A DNA stretch of 64,000 bases. Source: Sphagnum compactum (Eukaryota > Bryophyta > Sphagnopsida > Sphagnales). Of the stretch, positions 34,824 through 46,859 are shown piece by piece. Each line of letters starts with the position of its first letter. Position 1 is the stretch's first letter. The notes beneath the pieces are model-generated. The model did not search any database and was not told the DNA's origin. It saw only the letters and a list, made by a program, of their open reading frames with translations. Location: assembly GCA_965153455.1 (NCBI GenBank), contig OZ234497.1:10416001-10480000 (forward strand). Reading direction: 5' to 3'. The position numbers and the translations under genes are program-made.

Positions 34824-37013
34824 TCAGTTGTGAATGATGAAGAAATCTAAGCTTGAGTTCAAATTTCCTTTCAAATGTTTGTGGCAAGGGCTATAGGAGT
34901 TCGAGCCCAAGGCACGTGCAAGTTTTGCAATAACATATTGTCTCAAATCGAGAGCAATTTGGAAGAGTTGGCCCAAGGCAAGGGTATGTTTACTCTTCAA
35001 TAGTTGTTGGGTGATATCCTCAAAAACCAAAAAAATTCCAATTGTTTTAATTATTGTGATATTTTTGGTGGATCTAATAGAACCGGTAAATTTGATAAAC
35101 CCGGTAGATCTAGTAGAACTAGTAAAACTAGCAAGTCTAATAGATCTAATATCTGAACCAAAATTCCTTGTGAGGTTGGCTTTTACCGGAGTTTGTATAC
35201 TAGCCCCAAGCATATTTTTTGGTGGCTTTTCATGTTGCATTTGCTTAACAACTTCTTGAAACGAACATTGAAGCTTTTCCTCTTCTTGCCAATTGGCCAA
35301 GTTCTTGTTCTTGAGAGGTTTTTTCTCTTCAAATACCACATTTTTGGGTATCTGATTATGGGTGGTAACTACCAAAACCATGTTGACAACAACATCTTCC
35401 TTCTTGGGTGTGACCACTACTGCCTTTCCCTTGAACTTTGCCTGAGTTGCGTCCTTATGAAAAAAATTGTAGATTTTATGTTCAATGGAATTGCAGATGA
35501 AACAATGATAAATGAGGGAACCGGATTTGTTCACTTCTATGCGATCTCCTTTGTTACCATATTTATTTTTTGTACCACCACCAGTTTGGGCCAAAACTCC
35601 ATTCATTACTACTTTTTTTTTGTCTTTAAGTTTGTTGTTTGAGTTGTTTGAATTCTAATGGCAATGCTCCTTGGAATGTCCCAGTTTATTACATTGACCG
35701 CATATCACATTTGTTTGCCTTCCTTCGTTAACCTTCTCATGCTTGTTAGTGGTTTTAACAATTTATGGTATTCATTGGTGTTTCCCATACTTTCTTCACA
35801 AGTGATTGCAGATTCTTTGTGTTCAAACAAGGTGTCCCTCCTCATCCCCGATGTGGCTATCCAAAGATATGGTTGCAATCTTAATTGAAAGAAAGTGGTC
35901 AACAAATTATTGTATGCTTGATGTTGAAGGCAATTTGTTAGTTTCAATATACGTTCATAGTATATTTCCACCTTCTCATCTTCACCTTACTTTATCACTC
36001 AAAATGCCATGTACATTTGTTCATCTATTTGTACTATTTGGTAACGTTTACAAAATGTGGCCTTTAGCTCTTCGAATCTGCAAACTGGATGGGCTTTCAT
36101 AAAATTCTTCCCCACTCAGATATGGCATTGCAAAGAGTAAAACCAAACAAATTGATGATATTGACATCATTATTCTCTCCATTGGCTTAAATGGCCTTAT
36201 GAAAAACTCGTACATGAGCATCAAAATTTGTTCTCGTGGTGTAGATGGGGTAGGGTAAATTTTTTTTATTTGGTTGAAGATTTGGTGTTATAGGGGGTGG
36301 AAAGGATACCATGAAAGGTACCACAGATTTTAAGTAGGCCCTATCCATGGCCTTGTTGGTCTTGCAGCGTATGGTTTTGGATTTTGGTCTCACAAGGGTC
36401 CATTACTACCATTTCATTGAGGACCACCACCACCTCTTGGAGGCCTATTACCACCATTGCCGAAAGGTTTGCCACCATTGTTGTTGATAGGTACAACCCG
36501 TCCATTAGTAGGTGGCCCACCAACATCTCCAATCAAAGATGGTATGCCTTTTCGTTCATGGTACAATTTTTTGGTAGGAACGATTTGTGCCATCCTGGGG
36601 TTGCGTTTGTTTTCGGAATATCCATCATCCTCATCCGAAGGCTCCTCACAATCTATTACAATCCTAGCTTATGCAATTCCCAAAATTGGCTTTGGTGGTG
36701 TTTATGGGGTTAGTTAAGGGATTGGACATAGGAGACCACATTGTACGAGCACTCCTTATGCCCCGTAACCAAAACCAAAATATGGTGTATAGGGTCCAAC
36801 ATGATAATACATTGAATTTGGAAAACCTACCAAATTTTGCTCCATGACATTTCTAGTAAATGGAATAAGGACATGTGGAATAACTAACTTCCTACAAGCT
36901 ACATTTGGTAATGCTGAAAGATAAACCAAATTTAAAACATTTGGAACTAAACTTTGAATAGGTAATGACATCAAATAAAGTCTATGATCTGTTGATATTA
37001 TTTGTGTAGGCAA
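34824..37013 (-). pseudogene. Ty3/gypsy-type retrotransposon gag remnant (frameshifted)
   Basis: Minus-strand reading, right to left. A Gly/Pro-rich start (36.7-36.4 kb) is followed by YPIYTTRTNFDAHVRVFHKA, a stop, then ANGENNDVNIINLFGFTL and EW (36.2-36.1 kb). A frameshift, FEELKATFCKRYQI, two stops, and IYYERILKLTNCLQHQ to HKESAITCEESMG (35.97-35.7 kb) come next. The last open part, 35,606-34,824, has CFICNSIEHKIYNF, a CCHC zinc knuckle whose last Cys is replaced by Phe. This order (retrotrans_gag, then nucleic-acid-binding knuckle) is that of plant gypsy elements. No protease, reverse transcriptase, integrase or LTRs were recognised nearby. A dead copy. Confidence 0.85.
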
Positions 37014-40000
37014 GACTCAATTAAATCGATAAGGACAATTGTTTGTTTGGTGATTCGAACTTTGACAAAAAAAATAAATTGGAAATGCATGAGGAGAAGC
37101 ATGAATGTTAAAAACAAGGGTTATCGGAATTTTCTTGATGGAATTCTTCCTCGTCCAAAATACTCATCCTCAAGGACTACATGTTTCATACTTCATCAAA
37201 AGGTTCGTTCCCATGAAATCGACACAATCCATCAATTCACCTTTAGAGTCAATCAATTTTGCTCTCTCTAGCATGTGGACTTGTCACAATGGTCTCGTGG
37301 TACCAAAAAGTTTTATTTTCAGTAGGGTCCCAAATCGGTTCCCATGGAGTTTTCGATTTAGTTTTAATGTGGGCAATGATCTTTTGTACACATCACAAGC
37401 ATGATGCAAAACAAGATATAGTCTACATGAAGAATTTTTCATTGTTTTTTAATCTATTCTTATTTAGGAAGTAAACTTGGACATGTTTTGTATTTAAGGA
37501 AGAGATGTGTCATGGGTCGTTTCTTCATGTTTGTAAAATGGACACATTGTAGCACAATGCAAATCATGTAGAAGAGTTGATTAAGATTGATTTGCACTTT
37601 AAAGAAAATATTTTTAAAATACTAACTAATTAGGTGAAATCTACCCTTCTATTGGTCATAAAACATTGGGAATACATAAATATGAAGTTTATGCATTGTG
37701 AGTTGTAAGGGGTTGATGATTTAAAAACATTTTTTAGTTTTTAAAAACTATTTTCAGTTGTGTGGTGTTGCAAAACAAGTCTCAGGATTGACACAATAGG
37801 TAATGCATGTTTGAATGACATTTTCTCTCACATTAAAATTATTTACAATTTGAAGATGCTTATTTAAAAAACCAAGGCAAATGGCATGGGAATCCTTTTC
37901 AAACCAAACCAAATGTGCTTAATTAGGTTGCAATCAAACCACATTTAGTAAGTTATTATTTGTCAATCTTTTAGAACTCATCTTAAGGTTGAACTTTCCT
38001 AAATTTAAAAAACAAACATTTCCACATTTGCATAAGTTAGTTGATACTTTAATTACATGTTTTCAACATCACTTTTGATGCAAAATTTCTCATAAACCCT
38101 AAGTAATGGGGGTCAATGGTCAAACCAATTTCAACAAACAACAACAATTGCAACAATGACAATAATAACAAAAGTTGACATAGTTTCATAAATCAAACAC
38201 AAGCTTAACAAACATGATTCAAAGTTCTAGAAATGATCTAGGTTTTCATCTTCCACTATAGTTGGCATACCACAAAACTCCATCCAAAATTATGTTACAA
38301 AATTTCATCCTAAACATGCTAGGCTAGGTCATGAACACAATCATTTTGAATAGTTCACTTTAGCAAATGCAACAATAATACTAACAATAACAACACTAGT
38401 TATTGTAGTAGAAACAATATGAAATGTAATTACCATTTTTAAAACAAAAGTTTCAATGGAGCTTTCTTTAGCTCTAACAACAATATTTTCAAATAAGAGC
38501 TTAAATGGTTACACATTCTTTGGTTGGAAAAATTCTATTGCATAACGAACATGTACTTCCATTTTACACAACCATATCAACAATTTTGGTGTAATATTTT
38601 GGTAAAGTTGGTGATTCTTTTGATGATACATAAGTCTATGTGATTTATGTGCCAATATATATTTTTGAATTTGCAACCAAGATGTCACAAATTAGATGAA
38701 ACCTAATTTTATTAAAAGATTTTGTCATATTTCTACTCAAATTCCATGATTACAATTTTCCAATTTTATTGATTTTAAATGACGAAATTTTATTTCAAGA
38801 TTATGAAAAAAAAGTTTCATTTACTTGATAATTTTGAATGGTTATTTAATGCATGTAATTTTATTTTATTTTAGTTTGTAATAAAATTTTAACATTACAT
38901 TTGATAATTTGAAATTATATTATTTTATATTTACATATTGGTCAAAAATTGACTCAATAACATATATATGGGATATAATATCACTTCTATAAACATTAGG
39001 GGAAATCTTATTTAATATTTAAAACAATGATTGTTTTTAAATACACTAAAGTATACTAAGATGCAATATATAATGGTCATAATTGATAGACATTGAAAAG
39101 TAATTTTTTTTACCATGCTTGGTCTATACAAAATTTAGGTAAATCTTGTTAATTGAGGATCGCCAATTTGACTACATTGCAAAATTGCCTTCAAGTTCAA
39201 ACACCTTTTAATAAAACCAATACTCAAAACTAAATTTAATGAATTTTTAATTTGAATTTTAAACATCATATTAATCATTTAACACAACTTGAAATAATTA
39301 ACATAACTTTAAAATGTCAAGAGAAAACATATGTAAAAAAATTCATAGTTATCACCACTATCCAACATGGTTTTTGGTTCGTAAATGTGTATTTGCACCC
39401 AAAAATAAATAAAATTGTTTGAATTTTTTTGGTATTAATGTTTAAATAATTGATAACCTAATTGAATGATAATCAGATCATTTAGGAAGGTTATTAAAAT
39501 TTTGGAAACTCAATATTAAATGATTATCAAAAAATTAAAAAACTAGTTGTTAGGTTATCAATAACTGATTTAATAATTGGGTCAAATTTAATAATTAGGC
39601 AACTTTGGTGAACACCTCAAAATCAATTTAAATTGCTTCTCTCTCTCTCTATATATATATATCCCACATTGAGACTATATTTGGGTCTTTGAATTCAAGT
39701 CTAACATTTTGGGAGTTTAATTTGGTCACAAGAGGTCTTGTTCAAGAAGGTGATAGTGTTGACCTAGGTGCTTATTCACTTTGGTCATTTTTTGCAACAA
39801 TATTAATTATACATGAAAATTATTGTTGGTAGTTCCCTTGTTTGTAGCTTTAAATTAATGTTGGTAGGTTTTTGGATTTAAGTAGGTTCTAAAGTCTCCT
39901 AATTGGTGGTTTCAGGTTTTGTTAGAACCATCATTAAAACCTATCAAGCAACTAAGCTTTTTTCAAAATTGAATTAAAACTTGGATTGGGAGTGCTACCT

Positions 40001-41278
40001 CATTTTAAATAACCAAGTTCTTTAAGTAAATAAATGTAACTCTTACATTTTAAAAAAAAAACTTAGTCTTACATTTTAAACAAGTTATTGCATTTGATTA
40101 ATTCTACATAATTAATATTACATAATTTTTATTTTGAAATGTTTGCATCATTTAATAAACAAATACTACACAATTTTATTTTTTTGATTTAGTTGTATGT
40201 ATTAATGGAGATGGTATCAAACTTGGTCTTAAAATGAATTGACTTTATATTATTTGTGAAAATGATTAGAATTTTAAGTTTTAGAAATTCAAAGAACTAG
40301 TTTTGAGATCATATTAAATGTTCCATTGAAAACCCCAAAAAAAGTTAAAACTAGGATCAAAGGTTGTTTTGAAATCAAAAACTTAACAACACTAGTTAAA
40401 ATTGAGAGGTTCAAATTCTTATGGCCCAAACTTGAGTTGACAATCATTTGTTAGAACTGGCACAAGAATTGACATGTGAAATTAATCTTTCATGAGATCT
40501 AGAATGAAAATCGAAATTAAAAAAAAGAACTTTTGAACACAAGTTTAATTTTTTTTGGGTAGGCAAGTTGAATTGTTTTGAAAATTGGCAAGTAAGGTGA
40601 ACTTTATAAATAAATAAATAAAATTTATTAGTTGTTAAATTTCATCCCTATACAATTCCACGTTCCAATTTGTTGTAAAACTCAAAACTTATACAATTTC
40701 CAACCTTGGGGAGTGTGTAATGTGTACATGGAATTGGACCTAATTTTTGAATTGGGCTCAAAGATTTTCAAATATAAAAAAATGTGTCAAAATCAAGACC
40801 ATAAGATTTAGCAATTGAAAACTTTTGGGTTCAAACTTGCATAGGAAATCTTTTAATTTTTAAAAGTGTCAAAATTAGGACCAAAGGTTTTTTTCAAAAG
40901 CAAGAACCAATTGACACTTGCAAAACCTTTGAGAATTTTTCTAACCTTGTATTTGGAGGTAACCTTATAGAGTGGAAATATTTGTTCACAAGAGGATGGA
41001 CATTTCTTTTTTTGAGATGCCTCCCTTTTTTTTCATTTTTCTAGTGATATTTACCTGGTAGCATAAGAATTTGTTTTTCATGGGTTTTTAGGTGTGGGTA
41101 ACACCCTTGAAATGAGGTGTTCCACAAGATGTTGAATTAGGCAATGCCTTATTAAGGGTGTTACCCTACACTAAAATCTTGTTAAGATTTTTTCTGTGTA
41201 TTTTTCTGATATCTTTAAGGGTAAAATTCCAATGTACCCAAATGTACATTGACAAATTTGTAAGGCACTAGTTGATAA
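37014..41278. other. AT-rich gene-free stretch
   Basis: I see no gene, RNA or clear repeat array here. It contains scattered AT-rich sequence and a CT/AT microsatellite at about 39,642-39,662. Short plus-strand open stretches at 37.0-37.47 kb lie opposite the 5' side of the gag remnant and have no recognisable motif. Confidence 0.5.
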
Positions 41279-42300
41279 TCAAAATTGAACTTTACGTCTA
41301 TTTTTGTTCATGTTAATAACAAATAATGGCAGATGACCATGAATGGATTCCAAGCACTCTAAATTCTTTGGAAGTTCATTTTCAAACAATTCATTGAAAA
41401 CGAAATCATCAAATGGATCAACATTAACTTTCTTGGAAGCTTGTGAAACCTCAAACACCAATTTCCCAATAGAAGGACTAGGATAATCAGTAAGAACATC
41501 TTCTATAGGAACTAGAACATCAAGGAGTTGAGAACTAGCTGTAACATAATCAAGTTTTGGAAAAACATCACTTGGCACCACTTGCCAAAAACCAGAATTA
41601 GAAAAGATCACAACCAAAAAAAAACTAAATAATAAACAAAAAAAGACAATTACTAAATAAAAATTAAAAAAAATTCTTTTGGGATATATTTTACCTTGGA
41701 TTTTTCAAACAAAGATTTTTCGTCACTTAAAGCCTCATCATATTGAAGTAGCTGACTCACCTTCAACCCACCACTGATAATGCGTTATAAAGCCCTGTTT
41801 TGCAAATGCTTATCAATTTAATTATACCCACAATGATCATAAACCAAAAAAAAAGTTAAGAAATGAAGAAACAAAGAAAGATAAAATAAAAATGGAATGG
41901 TTAAAAGAAAAGTAGAACATAGCCTTATTTTGAAATGTTGTCAGTTTCATCGTACTTACAATAAATTCAAAATAGAAAAAGAATACATTTTTTTTTTGCT
42001 AAAATGATGCACAAACATGAGAGGAAAAAAATGATACATGAAATGTAGGGAAGAGAAAAAATTGGAAAAAAGTTTTTTTCCATAAGAAATTGGATCTTTA
42101 TGTCTTGTAACTTCCATATCATATTTGTGGGGAACAAGCACCTCCTCCATGCGCATGATTCCAATAGTTTTATCAATATTGTTAGACAAGACTTTTTTGC
42201 ACAACAGAGTTTGGAATGTATGAGGAGAATGCACATGACTTTGGGTCCTACAGATCACTTCTGTCACCTTTGAGAATTCCTCCAATCCAAACTGCAAAAA
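41279..42300 (-). other. Unrecognised minus-strand open stretches
   Basis: Two open stretches on the minus strand, 41,617-41,279 (112 aa, with FPKLDYVTASSQLLDVLVPI and ECLESIHGHLPLFVINMNK) and 42,297-41,956 (113 aa, with HSPHTFQTLLCKKVLSNN), have more balanced composition than the surrounding AT-rich DNA. They are separated by stops and non-coding sequence. They could be exons of an old gene or parts of a mobile element. I recognise no domain. Confidence 0.25.
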
Positions 42301-43100
42301 TATTCGTTTTGTAAGTTCTACATCAAGAAACCCGGCTTGGTTTTAAAGATTCTTTGCATCAACTCTTCTTCTCTTTGAGTGCCCACACTCATACTTTCAT
42401 ATTTTGAACCATGCAAATAGTCAAAGAATGCTTGCAAAATGAGAGCAACTTTTTGTAATTAAGGATGACTTAGGTAAATTACCTTGTGGAAAAAGCAGAG
42501 CTGATATTTTAACCTATTGTGGCATCTGTAAAACTGGGCTGCATATGGAGACTGGAGGATCAACAAATTCAAGAGACTCAATGATGCTCTTCTTAGAGAC
42601 CAGAAATGAGGAGACAACTCATTTTCAGTAGGAAGAAGGCCATCATGTCTCACTCTTCAGCAAGTAAACAGAAATTGACATCTGCTCTCTAAAGAGAAAA
42701 AAACAATAGAGACATTGCTTTAGCCACAACTAATATGGAGTGTTGAAAAACAATTGCAGCAATTCACATATGAGTGCTTTGGTTTTGAATACCAGTGCGA
42801 GTCTGGGAGAACATTGCTTGAGAAAACAAAGAAATGTGATAGATATGTGAACATACTGCAAGACAGAATGCAAGAATGGTGCTGCATAACTGACCCCCAT
42901 TTTCTGCTACCAACTTTCACAACCAGATCTGCATTGTCAGCAGCAACCTACTCACATGAAATGGACTGCTGCAAACCTTTTGTTGTAGGAAATTTGGCTC
43001 CATGCTTACTTGCTTGCAGTGAGCAGAGCTAATCACATTACACCACCTTGTATGCGTCAATAATCTTCTTGTTCTTCTTTTTATCATAATGCTAATGGAG
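42301..43100. other. Gene-free stretch of mixed composition
   Basis: No gene can be supported. An open plus-strand stretch (42,754-43,032) and opposing minus-strand stretches overlap and lack recognisable motifs. The composition is closer to genic DNA than the region to the left. Confidence 0.35.
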
Positions 43101-43240
43101 GTACATGTTGTTTGCCAAGAACTGCAAGGTCTAAGGCATCAAACAATCTTAGAAATTATGTCTTCAATATGTACCTCCTGTTTGCCAAGAACTGCAAGGT
43201 CTAAGGCATCAAACAATCTTAGAAATTATGTCTTCAATAT
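43101..43240. repeat. Tandem duplication, 2 x 70 bp
   Basis: 43,101-43,170 and 43,171-43,240 are identical apart from three bases at the start (GTACATGTTG versus GTACCTCCTG). Each contains TTTGCCAAGAACTGCAAGGT and CAATCTTAGAAATTATGTC. The near identity indicates a recent event. Confidence 0.95.
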
Positions 43241-43700
43241 CAAATGTGAAGTTTGCACAATGCATATGTCTTCATCTCTCTATCTCTCAGTTAGCGCAAC
43301 ACGCGAGACATGAGATCAGATTTGCAAGGTTTATTTCATCGCAGAACTCCGCGCATTGTAATCTCCGCTCGCATCTCCTTCTTTCACAAATCAAACCTCA
43401 GAAAAATAGAAATCAATCTGAGTTTCTGAAAACGTCGACTTTGCGATCGTCATCAAGGCACGATTGCGGGTGGGAAGAAAGAAAGATTGATCGCAGCTCC
43501 GAGAGAGAACGTCTGGCAATCAATGGGGTTCCGTCCATTCAAACAGACGCACAGACAGAAGAAAACTAATGTGTGTGTGTTTGTGCAGCGAAGAACGGCG
43601 AAGAACCTCTTCGTGAATTTTGGATGAATGAAGAAAAAGGGCTTCATCTTGGAAGAAATGGGGTTTCGTCCATTCAAATAGACGCACAGACAGACTTACT
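43241..43700. other. Leader-like sequence with repeated GTCCATTCAAA block
   Basis: This stretch has higher GC and CT/GA-rich sequence like a plant 5' leader. AATGGGGTTCCGTCCATTCA followed by AACAGACGCACAGACAG (about 43,521-43,558) recurs as AATGGGGTTTCGTCCATTCA (about 43,659-43,696). An open frame from 43,228 to 43,569 has no recognised domain. It could be a promoter or first exon of an unseen transcript, or a duplicated fragment of one. Confidence 0.3.
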
Positions 43701-44704
43701 GAATTAATATATAAGATTGTTAGACAAGACTTTGTCTTTCAAAAGAGGAAAAACAACAATCAACTTATCGACAATTGCTTCTGACCAACTGTTGTAGTGG
43801 TAAACCAAATGTCATCGGAAGGAACTTAGACTTATTGACTAGCCAATTAATTGGCCCATGTTTTGATGGTTTTTGAAATGTGTTGATGACATAAAAAATA
43901 GGGTAATCGTTAATAAGGCAATGAGTGCCAACGAAGCAATGGGTAAATGGAAGAAGAAACAACAATATGAAAAACATATATTCTTGAATAGTGAGATGGA
44001 AACTATAAAATTTAGAAGCAAAAAAATCTTAAGAAAAAAAACAAAACCAGAACTACAATTTATTTTTTTGTACCTTGTTGGAGGATACAAACTTTAGTCC
44101 TTCATTTCCATTTATAGAATGAACATGGCTAGCATGTCGACCAAAAAATGACAAAATCTAGATCTTTTGAAAGATTTGCAATTGATTTCTTAATGTGGAA
44201 ACCCCGAAATTCTCCCTCATCAAATGCGTTTCTAGCCCACATTTTAAAACGCTTGTTCAATTGTCGATCACCATATATTATTACCATTGTACAACTTATC
44301 TTCATCAATGTCCATGAATTGAGATTTCAAAAAAAATCATTAAGGGGATTAGAAGAAACAACATCAACAAGAATAAGAACATTGCTGCGAACATCACCAA
44401 AATCAAAATGCAAAAGAGGAGGAATTCTTTCAAAATGTAACAATAATATAACTTTTTCAAAATTTGGATGGATTGAGTCGGAATGACCAAAAGCATCAAA
44501 TCTTCAACAATTAACATGACAAAAGGGTTGTGGAAAGTATAAAGAGTGTGGGATCAAGTTCAAAAATGGCATCAAGATCAACAGAAAGATCAACAACATT
44601 AGTTGACTCAACATGATCAACACCATTAGGTGATTCCACAAACAACCCAAAAATATCATCGGCTCACATATCATGAACATGGACAACAAAATCAAGGCTG
44701 GCAA
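43701..44704. other. Gene-free AT-rich stretch
   Basis: Only short, overlapping open stretches on both strands with no recognisable motif. I see no RNA gene or complete repeat element. Confidence 0.4.
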
Positions 44705-44850
44705 GGGTTACAAGAGTTGATGCAAAAGATTACAAATCCATAGACCCGAAAGTTTAAAAATCAACATAGCCAAAAAAGGGTTACAAGAGTTGATGCAAAA
44801 GATTACAAATCCATAGACCCGAAAGTCTAAAAATCAACATAGCCAAAAAA
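44705..44850. repeat. Tandem duplication, 2 x 73 bp
   Basis: GGGTTACAAGAGTTGATGCA begins at 44,705 and again at 44,778. Both units continue through CCATAGACCCGAAAGT and AAAATCAACATAGCCAAAAA. They differ at one or two bases by eye. Non-coding. Confidence 0.93.
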
Positions 44851-45880
44851 TTGCAGGCTAGTTGATTGGTTGCTAATCACTACCAATGCTGACAAAGAAT
44901 TGCTAGAAGCATTAGTTGAGTACTTTATAATATCAACACAATGCTTTTTTAGAGTTGATTCCTCACCAAAAGACATTGCTCCACAAGAAATCGAAATAGA
45001 AAAAACCAAAGAAACAAAGAAAGAAGGAAATAAAGAGATAAATAACCTCAATGGGAAAACATGAAGGCTACAATAACATTGCTTAGAGATGCACCGACAC
45101 CGGTGCAATAATGGCTATAGGAAACAAATCTTAAATGGAATATAAAATTGAGAAACCTTCCAAAAACTTGGAAAGCATTGCACAAGAAACAAAATTCAAA
45201 GAAGCAAGAAACATAACAAAATAATAAAAATGAAATAATACTGTAATAACATGAAAAAAAAAAAGGGTAAGGAAGCTTAGTTGGGGGTTGAAGGAATCAA
45301 AAGATCCATCTACAACCAAGAAGAAAAAAAGGAACCCCAATCTTGCTCGTTGATGGAAATTCCTAGTAAAAGAAGAAAGAAACAAGAGGATTCACGATGC
45401 TCAAGCACGTGATGCAAGAAGCAAATCTATATAATCAAAACTTGCATGAACAATGCATGTTTGCACAAAGGAAGAAAGAAAGAAAGAAAAAAAGAATAAA
45501 CAAGCAAAGCAAGTTTAAAAGAGTGATTTCGAGAGAATGTGTTTGGGCAAAGGAAGAAAAAAATAAAAATGAAACAGACTCAGAGGCAAAAACAAGCTTA
45601 AGAGAATGTCAATCTGCAAAAAAAAAAACTGAGAGAGAAGCTCTCAAAGCTCCAAGCTCTGGAGAGTGCGATGATGAAAAGTAGAGGGGAAAAAAAAAGG
45701 CACGGACAATAAGAAGCAAGCCGCAAAGAAAAATGTGCACAAAACTGAAAGCGACGGGGGCAAAAAGACAGCAAGCGTGAAAGTGACAGCACATGAGAAA
45801 ACCCTTACAGAAAACCTAAAAACAGAAAGAAAGAAGTGGAAAGAAATTGGAATATCTTTCTGAAAACTTTACGCCAGGTG
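44851..45880. other. Gene-free purine-rich stretch
   Basis: A/G-rich low-complexity sequence. The open plus-strand stretch at 45,397-45,684 is Lys/Glu-rich (RKKERKKKRINKQSK) and reflects composition rather than a recognisable protein. Confidence 0.4.
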
Positions 45881-45981
45881 AGGTTTTCCTTTTAGGCCCT
45901 TTTGAGAAGTTTGGTGCAACCCTCGACCTACCGGCCTCAGGGTAGCACCTTACTTCCTGGAAGGGCCTAAAAGGAAAACCT
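45881..45981. mobile_element. 101-bp inverted-repeat (MITE/hairpin) element
   Basis: The 21-bp arm AGGTTTTCCTTTTAGGCCCT plus T at 45,881-45,901 is perfectly complementary to 45,961-45,981, with about 59 bases between. The arms extend imperfectly outward (CAGGTG versus CAGGATA). No target duplication is clear. It could be a tiny MITE or a transcribed hairpin. Confidence 0.7.
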
Positions 45982-46646
45982 TATCCTGTACTTAAAAGAC
46001 TTGCTTTGATTTGTTCTAGTGTAATCAGAGGGCACCTTAACCAACATATTCTTTTCTTTACTGTTTGCAAGGTGTTTTGAACAATGGAATGCTAGCTTCA
46101 ATGGGTGTTCCATTCTTTTGAAAGAATGGGTTAGGCGAGTTGCCCTCAATAAATTGGATCAGGTTTTTATGCTTGATATAGCCCTTGGCCATGGGCTGTA
46201 CCAGTGTACCCTCCCCATAATGTATTGTTGATAAGCCTTCTCTCGAAAGAAAGAAAGAATAAATAAACAATTCTTCTCTCAAAAGGTTTGCTAAACCTGT
46301 TTAGTGGAACACAATTGCAAAGTTTCAGCTGCAGTACATGAACATTTTAAAAAGAACTGGGTGAGTTTAAAAAAAGAATTAACAAAGATCTGATAGTTCA
46401 GGGTAAGTTCTTTGACTGGTTCTTTGATGTTTTGAGAGTCAAAGATCCATCAGATCTGGTTCTTTGCATTTCTTTGAATTCTTGGTCAAGTGTGCATATA
46501 TCCTCAACCCTTACCCACCAGTTCTTTCTTGAAAATCAGTGAATTGCCCAACATTGGTAGTCTATGCACTATGCACTCAACAAGCAAACTTTTTTTAGCA
46601 AAAGTTTCATAACCATGCCTGCAGATACACATAGATTGATGTAAAT
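45982..46646. other. Gene-free stretch
   Basis: No gene or RNA is recognised. The minus-strand open stretches at 45,967-46,282 have no known motif. Confidence 0.4.
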
Positions 46647-46859
46647 CAGGCCTCATAAAACCTGGCATTCTATTTTTAGATGCCAACTTTGCCAGAATTA
46701 ATTTCGCCAAAGTGTCATAATTAAGTAATATCTATATTATAATTCCGCTCAGTCCTTATTATGGTACTTTTGAATGGTCCTCCACTCAGTAACTTTGTGG
46801 ACAGGGGCCTGGGAGAGTGGGAGTGGCTGGGGCCTGGGAGTACCAAATTTTTTTTTCTA

